Below are positions 7,744 to 15,439 of a DNA stretch of 23,097 nt, in pieces. Below the pieces are notes generated by a model. The model saw nothing but the letters and a program-made list of their open reading frames with translations. It was not told the DNA's origin and did not search any database. A program made the translations under genes and the position numbers. The DNA is taken from assembly GCA_021802375.1 (NCBI GenBank), contig JAKAAL010000002.1:1-23097 (forward strand). Direction: 5' to 3'. Each line of letters opens with the position of its first letter. Within the stretch, counting starts at the first letter, position 1. This DNA is from Bacillota bacterium (GTDB lineage Bacteria; Bacillota_E; Sulfobacillia; Sulfobacillales; Sulfobacillaceae).

Positions 7744-9126
7744 TCACCCGCCGAGCGACTGAGGCGGCAACGGACGGGTCAGTTGAAACAGCCACACCCC
7801 CGCCGCATGATACCGTATATGGCTTTTCCCAGGAGATTTGGCGATATTGAGCCATGCTGTCAAAATGGGCGAGGTGCTGTATCCATCACTGATTTCAGGA
7901 TTCAACAAAACATAGGTATGATTCGGTATAGTACGCGAGGTAATGACGGTGGTAGGCCAGTTGCGAACGGTCACCCCGCGGTGCGGCAAGATGTAACTTT
8001 GACTGACCAAAAGGGAAGACTTCGGTACCAAGCTTAAGGCAGCCGCAATTTCCGCGCCATTGGCTGGCCGAGGCCGCCAAGTGGAATGGTACAAATATGC
8101 CCCCATTAGTACCACCCAACCGCTGGACCACAGAAGTGCCCATTTGCCAAGACGTCCTGTGATAGAATCACAGGACAATAAAGCCATAGCCCCAAAGGCC
8201 GCCAGCAAGGCACTGTGATCGGTAAAGGGAGAGGTATCAGCAACAGAACCCCGTGCAATATTCCACGCTAGCACCCCTCCGGCCAAGAGCCACCAATGGT
8301 TTAATGCCGAGCGGCGCCGAAATAACGCTCCGGCTGCTACACTCGGTGGCAGCAGCGCCCATATTAGATAGAGCACGGTGCGCAAGGATAACCGCCCAGC
8401 CCAGGCCCAATGCGGCAGTATCAGCCCTCCGTGCGCCAGAGACCAATAGAGCACGGTAAACGTCAAGTCAGCTGCACCGAACCAACCACTCTTTTTACTC
8501 AATAGTAATCCGATCCCGGTTAACACCAAAGCACCCGCTACCGATATCCCTAATCCGGTCATCAATACCAGCATGATCCCGAAGCCCCACCAACTTTTCT
8601 TGAGTGCAAACCAAACCAGCCATAGCAATAGAGGGGCCGCCCACACCCCTGGATGGAAATCATAGATGTTGGCGGCTATGAGCGACGGGTATAATAGATA
8701 AAGAGAACTGATAACGGCGCTGGTGCGAGGTTCTAACTGCCACAATTGACCTATCCGGTACACAGCCAAGGCTCCGCTTCCCACCACCAGAGCACTTAAA
8801 AAAAATAAAAAGCCTACTCCTAACACACTGGTCAAAGGTGCCAATACCCAAATGATCCAACTGTGGTTTGACGCAATCGCTCGGGTTAGCGGGTTGGTGA
8901 GCAAATCTTTTGACTGTCCGTGCGTGATCAGGCTAAATGCCGCCAAGTATCCGCTCAAACTATACCCATGGACGACATAAAGACTATAGCGAACTGCCGC
9001 AAGCGTGGTTACCACCGCCCCGTACGCCCAAACCCATGCCCACCTGGCGAATCGGTCCGGTTGCAACAAGCTGCCCTGACCACTTCCGCGAGTTGTCGCA
9101 GTACCGTCATGTAAAGTAGAAATCAT
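7744..9126 (-). CDS. DUF2079-like polytopic membrane protein
   Basis: A 460-aa integral membrane protein of unknown function, first gene of the minus-strand polysaccharide operon. After a short polar N-terminus (about 30 residues) there are many hydrophobic segments. The central NIYDFHPGVWAAPLLLW and the later FTDHSALLAAFGAMALLS resemble the conserved blocks of DUF2079 membrane proteins, which share a GT-C-like architecture. A role as a lipid-carrier-dependent glycosyltransferase or in glycan modification is possible but inferred only from fold resemblance and position. The ATG at 9126 has TGAGGCG five bases upstream. The typical DUF2079 kED-type motif is not obvious to me, so the family call is moderate. 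Confidence 0.8.
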   Translation of the reverse strand: MISTLHDGTATTRGSGQGSLLQPDRFARWAWVWAYGAVVTTLAAVRYSLYVVHGYSLSGYLAAFSLITHGQSKDLLTNPLTRAIASNHSWIIWVLAPLTSVLGVGFLFFLSALVVGSGALAVYRIGQLWQLEPRTSAVISSLYLLYPSLIAANIYDFHPGVWAAPLLLWLVWFALKKSWWGFGIMLVLMTGLGISVAGALVLTGIGLLLSKKSGWFGAADLTFTVLYWSLAHGGLILPHWAWAGRLSLRTVLYLIWALLPPSVAAGALFRRRSALNHWWLLAGGVLAWNIARGSVADTSPFTDHSALLAAFGAMALLSCDSITGRLGKWALLWSSGWVVLMGAYLYHSTWRPRPANGAEIAAALSLVPKSSLLVSQSYILPHRGVTVRNWPTTVITSRTIPNHTYVLLNPEISDGYSTSPILTAWLNIAKSPGKSHIRYHAAGVWLFQLTRPLPPQSLGG

Positions 9127-9227
9127 AGCGCCTCATTCTATCGTGCGATGGAATCCTTGACGCATTGATCCTGCCACAAGTCGAACACTGTCGCAACCGT
9201 TAGTCGATCATGACGATCTTTGGAGAA

Positions 9228-9256
9228 TTGACCGACTGCCTGAAGCTTGGTATCTT
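9228..9256 (+). promoter_or_regulatory. Promoter of the plus-strand glycosyltransferase pair
   Basis: TTGACC (9228-9233) and TATCTT (9251-9256) are separated by exactly 17 bases, close to the sigma-A consensus, about 37 bases before the GT2 start codon. It lies in the divergent spacer between the two polysaccharide transcription units. Confidence 0.7.
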
Positions 9257-9292
9257 GTGAGAAGTCCGATAGCAAAAAAGGAGGCCGTGCCG

Positions 9293-10681
9293 ATGGGTCT
9301 TCCCACCGTCAGTATTGTCATTCCCTGTTATAACCAAGGCCCTTTTTTAGGTGAATGTCTGGCCTCGCTAAAGTCTCAAACCTATCCGGCAAATCTAGTC
9401 GAAACCATTGTGGTAGATGACGGATCCGGACCAGATACCAAAGAGACCATTTCCCGGCTAGCGCAACAATATGCGTTCCATTTAATCACCCAGGTCAATG
9501 GTGGTTTGAGCCGCGCCCGCAATGTTGGGATTGCCTATGCCTCAGGTGACTATATACTTCCCCTGGATGCCGATAACTATTTATCAGCAGACGCGATTGA
9601 ACTGCTAGTTACCACGATGCGCGACAGTCAAGCAAAAGATCCCCACGTAATGTTTGTCTATCAGGACAAGGTTCTGTTTGGTGTCGAAGAATCATACGTT
9701 CCCCACCAACCGTATAACTTGTACCGGTTGCTGAGCGATAACTTTGCTGATGCCTGCAGTTTGCTGGACCGCCGAGTGTTTGATTGGGGTTTTGCCTACA
9801 ACGAGACGATGCAGCAAGGTTACGAAGACTGGGAATTCCACTTGCGTCTAGGTCTCTATGGGTTCATTGGCCGCCGCCTCCAAGGCCAAACCTTTTTCTA
9901 TCGCCGCTGGGGGTATTCGATGGTCAATAGCGCAGACAGGACTAAAACACAACTCATGGCCAAAATTCACGACGAATTGGCCTCCGTATATTTCCCACCC
10001 CACCAACGGGAGATTAAACGAAAGTGGTCGCCCGGGGTTGACATTGTCGCTCCTGACGTGTTAGTCGAGGCGCAATCTTTGATGGACAGCAAAGTCGTTT
10101 CCCTGACCGATGTGGAGCATCCATTTGCCGAAAAGGATCTCCTAACAGCCAAATACCTGTTCTTTGCAGCCCCCGGATTCACTGAGACCCCAAACGATTC
10201 CGCTCTCATGGAAAAATTGGCACTAACCTTGGAAATGCGGCAGGATATTCACGTCATCCTACTCAAACGTGGCGAGATGACCCTCGGACGGTTTCTTCGT
10301 TCCCGTTTTGTCTTTGCTGAGCTTCCTGTGCATGAATCCCACTGCACCTGGGATCAGCTGGATCCGATGATTGCCGCTAAAACCGATGTGTATGTATGGG
10401 ACATGGAAAATCAAACCCTCATTACCATCTCCCAGTGGCAAGTTCCCCCTGAACGCCGCATATCGCGAGCCATTAAAAACTTCGGCAAGCGCCATGTGGC
10501 ACCCCGCATTGGTTTTGATACCGCGTATCAACTGTTTTATCATAGCTACCGGGTATTTCAACTGTCTAAGCGAGCACTGCGCCCGCACCCCCGAACGAGG
10601 CCGCCACAACCCATGGATGGCCCGGAAACTGGCGAACATTTCGACCAGGGATTTCGCCATTATACAGATATTTTGTTTTAA
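9293..10681 (+). CDS. Family 2 glycosyltransferase with C-terminal extension
   Basis: Glycosyltransferase of 462 aa, starting at the ATG at 9293 because AAAGGAGG (9277-9284) lies eight bases upstream; upstream in-frame GTG/other starts have poor spacing. The GT-A domain fills residues 1 to about 215: VSIVIPCYNQG, VVDDGSG (41-47), GLSRARNVGIAYASGD, LDAD (D92, D94) and GYEDWEFHLRLG with the ED base motif (178-179). The remaining roughly 250 residues have no motif I recognise, with alternating beta and helical stretches (YLFFAAPGF, VYVWDMENQTL). It is transcribed divergently from the export operon and is followed 62 bases later by a GT4 gene, so both probably act on the same surface glycan. Confidence 0.92.
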   Translation: MGLPTVSIVIPCYNQGPFLGECLASLKSQTYPANLVETIVVDDGSGPDTKETISRLAQQYAFHLITQVNGGLSRARNVGIAYASGDYILPLDADNYLSADAIELLVTTMRDSQAKDPHVMFVYQDKVLFGVEESYVPHQPYNLYRLLSDNFADACSLLDRRVFDWGFAYNETMQQGYEDWEFHLRLGLYGFIGRRLQGQTFFYRRWGYSMVNSADRTKTQLMAKIHDELASVYFPPHQREIKRKWSPGVDIVAPDVLVEAQSLMDSKVVSLTDVEHPFAEKDLLTAKYLFFAAPGFTETPNDSALMEKLALTLEMRQDIHVILLKRGEMTLGRFLRSRFVFAELPVHESHCTWDQLDPMIAAKTDVYVWDMENQTLITISQWQVPPERRISRAIKNFGKRHVAPRIGFDTAYQLFYHSYRVFQLSKRALRPHPRTRPPQPMDGPETGEHFDQGFRHYTDILF

Positions 10682-10743
10682 GGGCCAATGTTTCACCGCC
10701 CCCGATTCCTGTAAGAGACTAAAATGTTGCAAGGAGATTGTGC

Positions 10744-12348
10744 ATGAAGAGCCACCTGTGGTTTTCGGAAAACACCGATGTCCCTACCCAAAGTCCTTGG
10801 GTAAGTGGGCATCGATTGCGCCATGGAATTTGGCCAAAAGACCCCTCTCCAGAAGAGATACACTATGTTGCCGATGTCAAATCACGTCTCGCAACATATT
10901 CAGGGTGCAAAATTGGGCTGTTGGACCTGGATGATGAAACCATTTGGGACGTATCCCGCGCAGTGTCGCGGCAGGTGGACCTCTACCTATGGAATACGGC
11001 CTCTACCATCGGTGCCCCTCCATCGATGGTACATGACTTAGCCTTTGAAACTCCCGCCCCTGGATCCTGCGATGTAATTGTGGTCGGTTATCGAATATGG
11101 CAGGCACTGCCTGGCATTGCCGAGTTTGCACTTGGGGCGCTAACATCCAGAGGAGCAATCCTCATGCCATCCGCAACAGATCTATCGTCGTCGGCGCTCG
11201 CCATGGACAATGCCCAAAGCACCCCCCATCTTTTTGTGTGGCGTCGGACCCGAATCAACTTACTCATGGTGGCACCCGGACTCGTCGCAGGCGGCGCCGA
11301 CCGGGCCCTCATTGACTTAATTAATGGCCTGGATTCCAACCAATTCAATCTCTACTTGGCCACCACTGAGCCTCAATCCAATATCTGGATTAAACATATC
11401 CTAAACCGAGTCACAGAATATTGGGATATCGGTTCGATGGGAACTGACCATTTGATGCGGCAAAACATGTTGCAGCATGTGGTGATGACCAAACATGTGG
11501 ATCAGATGTACATTATGCACTCCCAAATAGGGTTTGATATTCTGCCTTGGCTTAAGGCCCATACCTATGTCAAAACTATTGCCCAGTTTCACCTGGAAGA
11601 ACCGGGAGGGGGATGGATCCAGTATGCCCTCAGTCGCTATCAAAACCTGATTGATCGGATTGTAGTAATTAGCCATGACTTGAAGCAGCAGCTAATCGCC
11701 AAGTATTATGTTGAACCCCACAAAATCTCAGTGGTGTACTTAGGCCTCGCGGTACCTGATTCGCCAACCCCTCCCCCATTGCCTGCATCCGCAGGTGAAA
11801 TCCGGATTTTATATCCGGCTCGACTGGATCCCCAAAAGGCTCCGGGGCGAGTCGTTGACATTGCTCAGATGCTCCAACTGCAACAGATTAACGCCATTAT
11901 CGACGTTGTCGGCAGTGGTTCCTTGGAAACCGATTTGCGGAACATGTTGCGACGCACTCGATTGGAATCAAAGGTCTTGTTGCACGGCGCCGAGGATCCG
12001 GCAAAAATGCGGCAATGGTATCAAAAGAGCCATGCCGTCTTACTAACCAGCGACTACGAAGGATTGCCCCTGGTCATTTTAGAAGCAATGGCCGAAGGCC
12101 GCCCCGCCATCGCCCCCGATCTCGGGGCAACCCGGGAAGTGATTACACCAGATACCGGATTTTTAATTCCAGAGCCCTCAAACATTAGTGCCTATGTCCA
12201 TGCCATCGATGAATTGGCGCATAATCCCCGTCTAGTCGAAACACTTGGTGCTGCAGCGCACCGCCGTGTTCAGCAGCAATTCGATCCTCATGACACCCTC
12301 AAGAAATACCAAGAGATATTTTTCGGTCTGACTCGCCCGGTGACATGA
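10744..12348 (+). CDS. Family 4 glycosyltransferase with uncharacterised N-terminal domain
   Basis: A 534-aa protein whose C-terminal two thirds is a GT-B retaining glycosyltransferase. It contains INLLMVAPGLVAGGADRALI (171-190), VVISHDLKQQL (307-317), ILYPARLDPQKAPGRV (355-370) and the E-x7-E motif YEGLPLVILEA (E439, E447). Residues 1 to about 165 precede the usual GT4 start and match nothing I know. They contain two possible short Rossmann-like strands (KIGLLDLDD, DVIVVGYRIW), so a degenerate second GT domain is possible. The ATG at 10744 has AAGGAG seven bases upstream; a TTG at 10738 is too close. It pairs with the preceding GT2 gene. The product is presumably cytoplasmic or membrane-associated. 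Confidence 0.9.
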   Translation: MKSHLWFSENTDVPTQSPWVSGHRLRHGIWPKDPSPEEIHYVADVKSRLATYSGCKIGLLDLDDETIWDVSRAVSRQVDLYLWNTASTIGAPPSMVHDLAFETPAPGSCDVIVVGYRIWQALPGIAEFALGALTSRGAILMPSATDLSSSALAMDNAQSTPHLFVWRRTRINLLMVAPGLVAGGADRALIDLINGLDSNQFNLYLATTEPQSNIWIKHILNRVTEYWDIGSMGTDHLMRQNMLQHVVMTKHVDQMYIMHSQIGFDILPWLKAHTYVKTIAQFHLEEPGGGWIQYALSRYQNLIDRIVVISHDLKQQLIAKYYVEPHKISVVYLGLAVPDSPTPPPLPASAGEIRILYPARLDPQKAPGRVVDIAQMLQLQQINAIIDVVGSGSLETDLRNMLRRTRLESKVLLHGAEDPAKMRQWYQKSHAVLLTSDYEGLPLVILEAMAEGRPAIAPDLGATREVITPDTGFLIPEPSNISAYVHAIDELAHNPRLVETLGAAAHRRVQQQFDPHDTLKKYQEIFFGLTRPVT

Positions 12349-12563
12349 GCTCAGCAATGTTCATACAATCTCTCTCGCCGCCGGGTCGGTCGGCCGGTGG
12401 TGACGCACCGGGACCGCCTCCTCCGTTTTGATGCAGAGCTTGTATTTGCGATTTGCTCTGCCACTCTTATTCGGCAACCTGCTCCGAAAATCCCAGAGCA
12501 CGATGTGGGCATCATAGAACAAGCCCACCGTATCGGTATATTGCGCGGGTCAAATTAACGTTT

Positions 12564-13301
12564 TTAGGCGACGGACTTGAACCGATGAAGCTTGAGGGTC
12601 AGCAAGGTATCGAGTCGTGATTGATGCTCTGTCGACGTGTTGGCCAAGCACGTGGAGATCGCATCGCAAAACTCGGGAAACTTCTTGTAATAGTGGGAGC
12701 GGAGGCACTCCGCTTTGACGAATGTCCCGAAACGTTCGATGAGATTCAGATTGGGCGAGTAGGGAGGCAAAAAGAACAGGGTGGTCCCGAGGGCGGCGGC
12801 TTTTTCCCGTACGAAGGTATTGCGGTGATAGGCCGCGTTATCCAAGACCATGGTGAGGGGAGGCTCCTGAAATTTCTTATGGATCATGGCGAGCAATGTG
12901 GCCACCGAAGTGGAGTGGAGGTAGCTGGTGTTGGTGAATGTGTCATCCGTGATTGCAGGCAAAGCGCCTAAGACGTTAAAGCGTTGGCGTCCCGGCGAGG
13001 TGGGGACAAATATCTGTATCAGACACCGCAAGCAGCCCAGAAGGGCGCCCACGAAGAATACGTGGCGCAGGCCCGCTTGGGCTTCCGCGAGAATCGGTTC
13101 CCGTGGATCGGTGAGAAAGGTCTCCTGGACCTCGGGATTCGCTTTGGAGGGAATGGGTGCGACTTTGCGGTATTGCAATCCCACCCGGTGGAGATATGCC
13201 CGCACTGGACTCGGGCTTTTTTGCAGTCCGGTGAGCGTCTGGATCCGTTGTTCCGCTTCCCGGGCACTGCAGGGAAGCCGCCGCGATGCGGCGTAAGGCC
13301 A
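12564..13301 (-). pseudogene. Degenerate IS630-family transposase
   Basis: The minus-strand frame is open from 13301 to 12564 and matches the C-terminal two thirds of an IS630 transposase. It has the winged-helix stretch SAREAEQRIQTLTGLQKSP and VRAYLHRVGLQYRKVAPIP, then GRQRFNVLGALPAIT, MVLDNAAYH (second catalytic Asp) and LPPYSPNLNLIERF (catalytic Glu). Three defects show it is dead. A stop at 13302-13304 cuts off the N-terminal HTH. The usual FFVDAAHFV block reads FFVGALLGCL, losing the first catalytic Asp and a few residues. No full-length start is present; the first usable start is GTG at 13205. I could not find convincing terminal inverted repeats. Confidence 0.85.
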
Positions 13302-13583
13302 TCAGGCACCAGTTGACGCTGGATCAGCGCCGGGGAGTGGTCGGTGTGCCGCTTATCTCCTCCATAAACACGCCCTTTTAGACTATCCGCCAGCCTTGGC
13401 ACGGGGGTGGCCGATTGCCAGCGGCTATTGAAGGCGTCCGCCGTCACCTCATTAAAGATCGGTTTGACATTACCGGAGCCCGCTGGAGCCTCGAAGGTCG
13501 ACCTACTGGGCCTTTCACCTGGCGCAAGAACAACAGGGAGCCCATAGTGCCCGGTACGCCCCCGGCACCTTTGCCCATGCCGC

Positions 13584-13785
13584 TTAGTCGAGCACCGTGC
13601 TCACGGCAGGGCCGGCCGTAGCCGCCTCCACGAGGCGGCGCTGAATGACGCGTAACCGTTCCTCGATATCGGCACTCGTGCCGCCCGTGGCCCTAAAGAG
13701 CGCCGCCCGCAAGGCGGCGGTCTCCCTGGGAGGACAGGCCTGACAGACCGTCAGCTGAGGTCTGGGGTGGTTTTGTTGCGCTCAT
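13584..13785 (-). pseudogene. Frameshifted small ORF of unknown function
   Basis: An ATG at 13785 with GGAGGA upstream opens a short frame (MSATKPPQTSADGLSG...) that stops after about 30 codons. A second frame, offset by one base, carries a better protein-like stretch (CPPRETAALRAALFRATGG, then IEERLRVIQRRLVEA) and ends with TAA at 13584-13586. The 202-base span is one base off a multiple of three, as expected for a single indel. I do not recognise the family. The stretch between here and the IS630 remnant (13302-13583) has no gene I can defend. Probably decayed mobile-element cargo. Confidence 0.35.
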
Positions 13786-13856
13786 GTAGTCCTCCATTCT
13801 CTCATCGCATGAGGAACTCTGTAACGTGATTCGGAACGTGCGCTCCTTTGAGTTGG

Positions 13857-14435
13857 TTAATGGTCAGCTATATGGTGCGACGATGCTCCGGTGCTGAGTA
13901 TCTTCTGCAATTGTTGGTATGTTTCGGACAGGTGTTCATTAACCACCATGACATCGGCCAAAGCCTGCACTGTCCGAGATTCTCCCTCAATAGCTCGCAA
14001 ACGCAAGATCATTTCGTCAGCCAACGTACCCCGGTTTTTGAGGCGCTGACGCAGACTATCTGAGGATGGTGGTAGAATGCCGACAATTGTGACTTGGTCC
14101 GGCCACAAAAGTTTTACCCGTTCCGCCCCACCATACCCCAACGAAATGAGCGCTCTGTGTTCAGATTGGAGAGCCCGTGATAATTCCCGAACGAGTACCC
14201 CATAACGATGGCCGTGAATCCATTCGCTTTCGACAAATGCGCCTTTCAAGTCCTGTCTGGTAAATTCATCCAATGTAAAAAAGAAATAGTCCCGTCCCGG
14301 AGTTTCAAAGGGACGCGGGGCGCGCGTCGTACAGGTAATGATGCGATCCGCAAATCCGTCGCCCTGTGCCATATTAGCAAGTGTGGTTTTTCCCACGCCG
14401 CTCGGCCCTATCAGGACGAAAATTCGACCCGTCAT
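13857..14435 (-). CDS. Guanylate-kinase-like P-loop kinase, atypical
   Basis: A 192-aa protein with guanylate kinase architecture: P-loop GPSGVGKTT (10-18), TTRAPRP (36-42), GRDYFFFTLDEF (47-58), FVESEWIHGHRYGV (67-80), GILPPSSDSLRQRLKNRG and DVMVVNEHL. True Gmk enzymes have two aspartates in a DIDWQGA-type block that contact GMP; here the block reads SLGYGGA (98-104) with neither. HRYGV resembles the YYGV of the related PhnN kinase. The substrate may therefore not be GMP (inference). It is unlikely to be the housekeeping gmk because it sits last in an accessory operon, coupled by ATGA to the ParB-like gene. The ATG at 14435 is preferred over TTG at 14450 because GGGGGAAAG precedes it. Confidence 0.85.
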   Translation of the reverse strand: MTGRIFVLIGPSGVGKTTLANMAQGDGFADRIITCTTRAPRPFETPGRDYFFFTLDEFTRQDLKGAFVESEWIHGHRYGVLVRELSRALQSEHRALISLGYGGAERVKLLWPDQVTIVGILPPSSDSLRQRLKNRGTLADEMILRLRAIEGESRTVQALADVMVVNEHLSETYQQLQKILSTGASSHHIADH

Positions 14436-14755
14436 AGTTCTTTCCCCCAAAGATCCTCATAATCGTAACGTATCGATTTTGGTATACCTTGGACCAATTG
14501 TGCGGAAGGTTCATCCCGCGGCAACTCATCAAGAGCGTCAACGGGAACCTCAGAAATAGCCAAAAGTAGTGCGGCAATAAACCGATGGTGACCATCAATT
14601 AAGCAGAAGTGTCCTTGATGCTGCAGGACTTTAAAGGGACGATTAAGATCAAATCCCTAGGACCGGATCGTATTAACAACGGACCGAATATTGCCGATCA
14701 TTTCACTAAAAGTCTGTGTTGGGTGAACAACGCGTGGATCAACGTATCGTAACAT
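14432..14755 (-). pseudogene. ParB/Srx-fold DGHHR protein with in-frame TAG
   Basis: The minus-strand frame from ATG 14755 to TGA 14434-14432 encodes a 107-codon ParB/sulfiredoxin-like domain interrupted by TAG at codon 33 (14659-14657). Before the stop: MLRYVDPRVVHPTQ and MIGNIRSVVNTIRS. After it: NRPFKVLQHQGHFCLIDGHHRFIAALLL, with the conserved DGHHR, then EVPVDAL. The spacing fits one domain and no in-frame start follows the TAG, so only readthrough would make the whole protein. CAG to TAG is a simple mutation that would restore it. The gene overlaps the AbrB-like gene by 17 bases and the kinase-like gene by four. ParB/Srx-fold proteins include DNA-binding CTPases, nucleases and small-molecule kinases; which applies is unknown. 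Confidence 0.72.
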
Positions 14756-14924
14756 CAGTATCATCACCGCTTTCCTGAATGGGTTCAATCGTTACCCGAC
14801 CATCATCCGAAACTCGCCAAATAATTGTGCTACCCTGGTGCAAGTTTAAAACCTTTCTCACCACTAACGGTACCGTCGTTTGAAATCGTGGTCCGGTTAC
14901 TGAGGTGGCTTTCGTTGTACTCAT
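14739..14924 (-). CDS. AbrB/MazE-type (SpoVT-AbrB) DNA-binding protein
   Basis: A 61-aa swapped-hairpin AbrB-type protein. The motif GPRFQTTVPLVVRKVLNLHQG followed by IIWRVSDDGRVTIEP fits the SpoVT/AbrB fold (residues about 11-48), used by transition-state regulators and by MazE-like antitoxins. The acidic tail (ESGDDTD) recalls antitoxin tails that bind a partner. It is first of three overlapping genes, so it probably autoregulates the operon, perhaps through the tandem repeats overlapping the -10 at 14949-14969. The ATG at 14924 has GAGGG about ten bases upstream. Family assignment is firm; the regulator versus antitoxin role is open. Confidence 0.85.
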   Translation of the reverse strand: MSTTKATSVTGPRFQTTVPLVVRKVLNLHQGSTIIWRVSDDGRVTIEPIQESGDDTDVTIR

Positions 14925-14948
14925 AGCACATTGCCCTCACTCTAGAAT

Positions 14949-14969
14949 TTCTTGATATTCTTGATTATA
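14949..14969 (-). promoter_or_regulatory. Promoter -10 and candidate operator repeats of the AbrB-like operon
   Basis: TATAAT occurs on the minus strand at 14969-14964, 40 bases before the AbrB-like start. Overlapping it on the plus strand are tandem copies of TTCTTGAT (TTCTTGATA 14949-14957, TTCTTGATT 14958-14966). The -35 is weak (TTGTGA at 19-base spacing). Repeats over the -10 would suit autorepression by the AbrB-like product. Confidence 0.5.
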
Positions 14970-14988
14970 TCATGGTCCCTCGTAACAA

Positions 14989-15384
14989 TCACAAATTCAG
15001 GCCCAAATATACCGCATCCCGTTCCTCGCGGTGAATGCCGATATAGGCGAGGGTCGTACCTGGGGAACTATGGTTGAGCAAGTCCTGAATTACTGACAGA
15101 TTAACTCCACTAGGAAAGGCCCAGTATCCAAACGTTTTGCGCAACGTGTGGGTGCCAATGGGATCGGTGGTCCCCGCGAGTTGCGCGGCCCGATGCAAAA
15201 TGGCCCAAGCCTGACCGCGTTGGAAGGGACCGCTGGCCGAACGCGACGGAAACAACGAATCACTCAGGATAGCCTCGGGGTGAGTCCCCAGATAGGAACC
15301 TAAGAACTGCTTGACACTGGTATTCAGGGGGAAGTCCTTGCGTTTGCCGGTTTTGTGTTCGACGACCCGGATGCGATCCTGCCA
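14989..15384 (-). pseudogene. Truncated tyrosine recombinase (C-terminal fragment)
   Basis: The minus-strand frame is open between TAA (15387-15385) and the stop at 14989 and encodes the C-terminal catalytic half of a phage-type integrase. It contains RVVEHKTGKRKDFPLN, then HTLRKTFG (H-x-x-R box), LNHSSPGTTLAYIGI (third-box His and nucleophile Tyr). The first catalytic Arg region and the core-binding domain are missing. No ATG, GTG or TTG occurs before codon TTG 15255, which is inside the domain, so no complete enzyme is made. Homology ends abruptly near 15385, where the hairpin-rich segment begins. It marks an old integrated element. Confidence 0.82.
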
Positions 15385-15439
15385 TTAGGCTGAGGCATTC
15401 CCGGCATTTCTGTCAGAATAGAAGGAATTGTCCACGCAA

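Noticed and set aside
12394..12411. CCGGTG/CACCGG stem as a terminator after the GT4 gene
   Set aside because: No T-run follows, so termination cannot be claimed.
13019..13447. 142-codon minus-strand frame overlapping the IS630 remnant, starting MTADAFNSRW
   Set aside because: The IS630 winged-helix homology lies in a different frame; this frame has no recognisable motif, though its upstream part could hold decayed N-terminal sequence.
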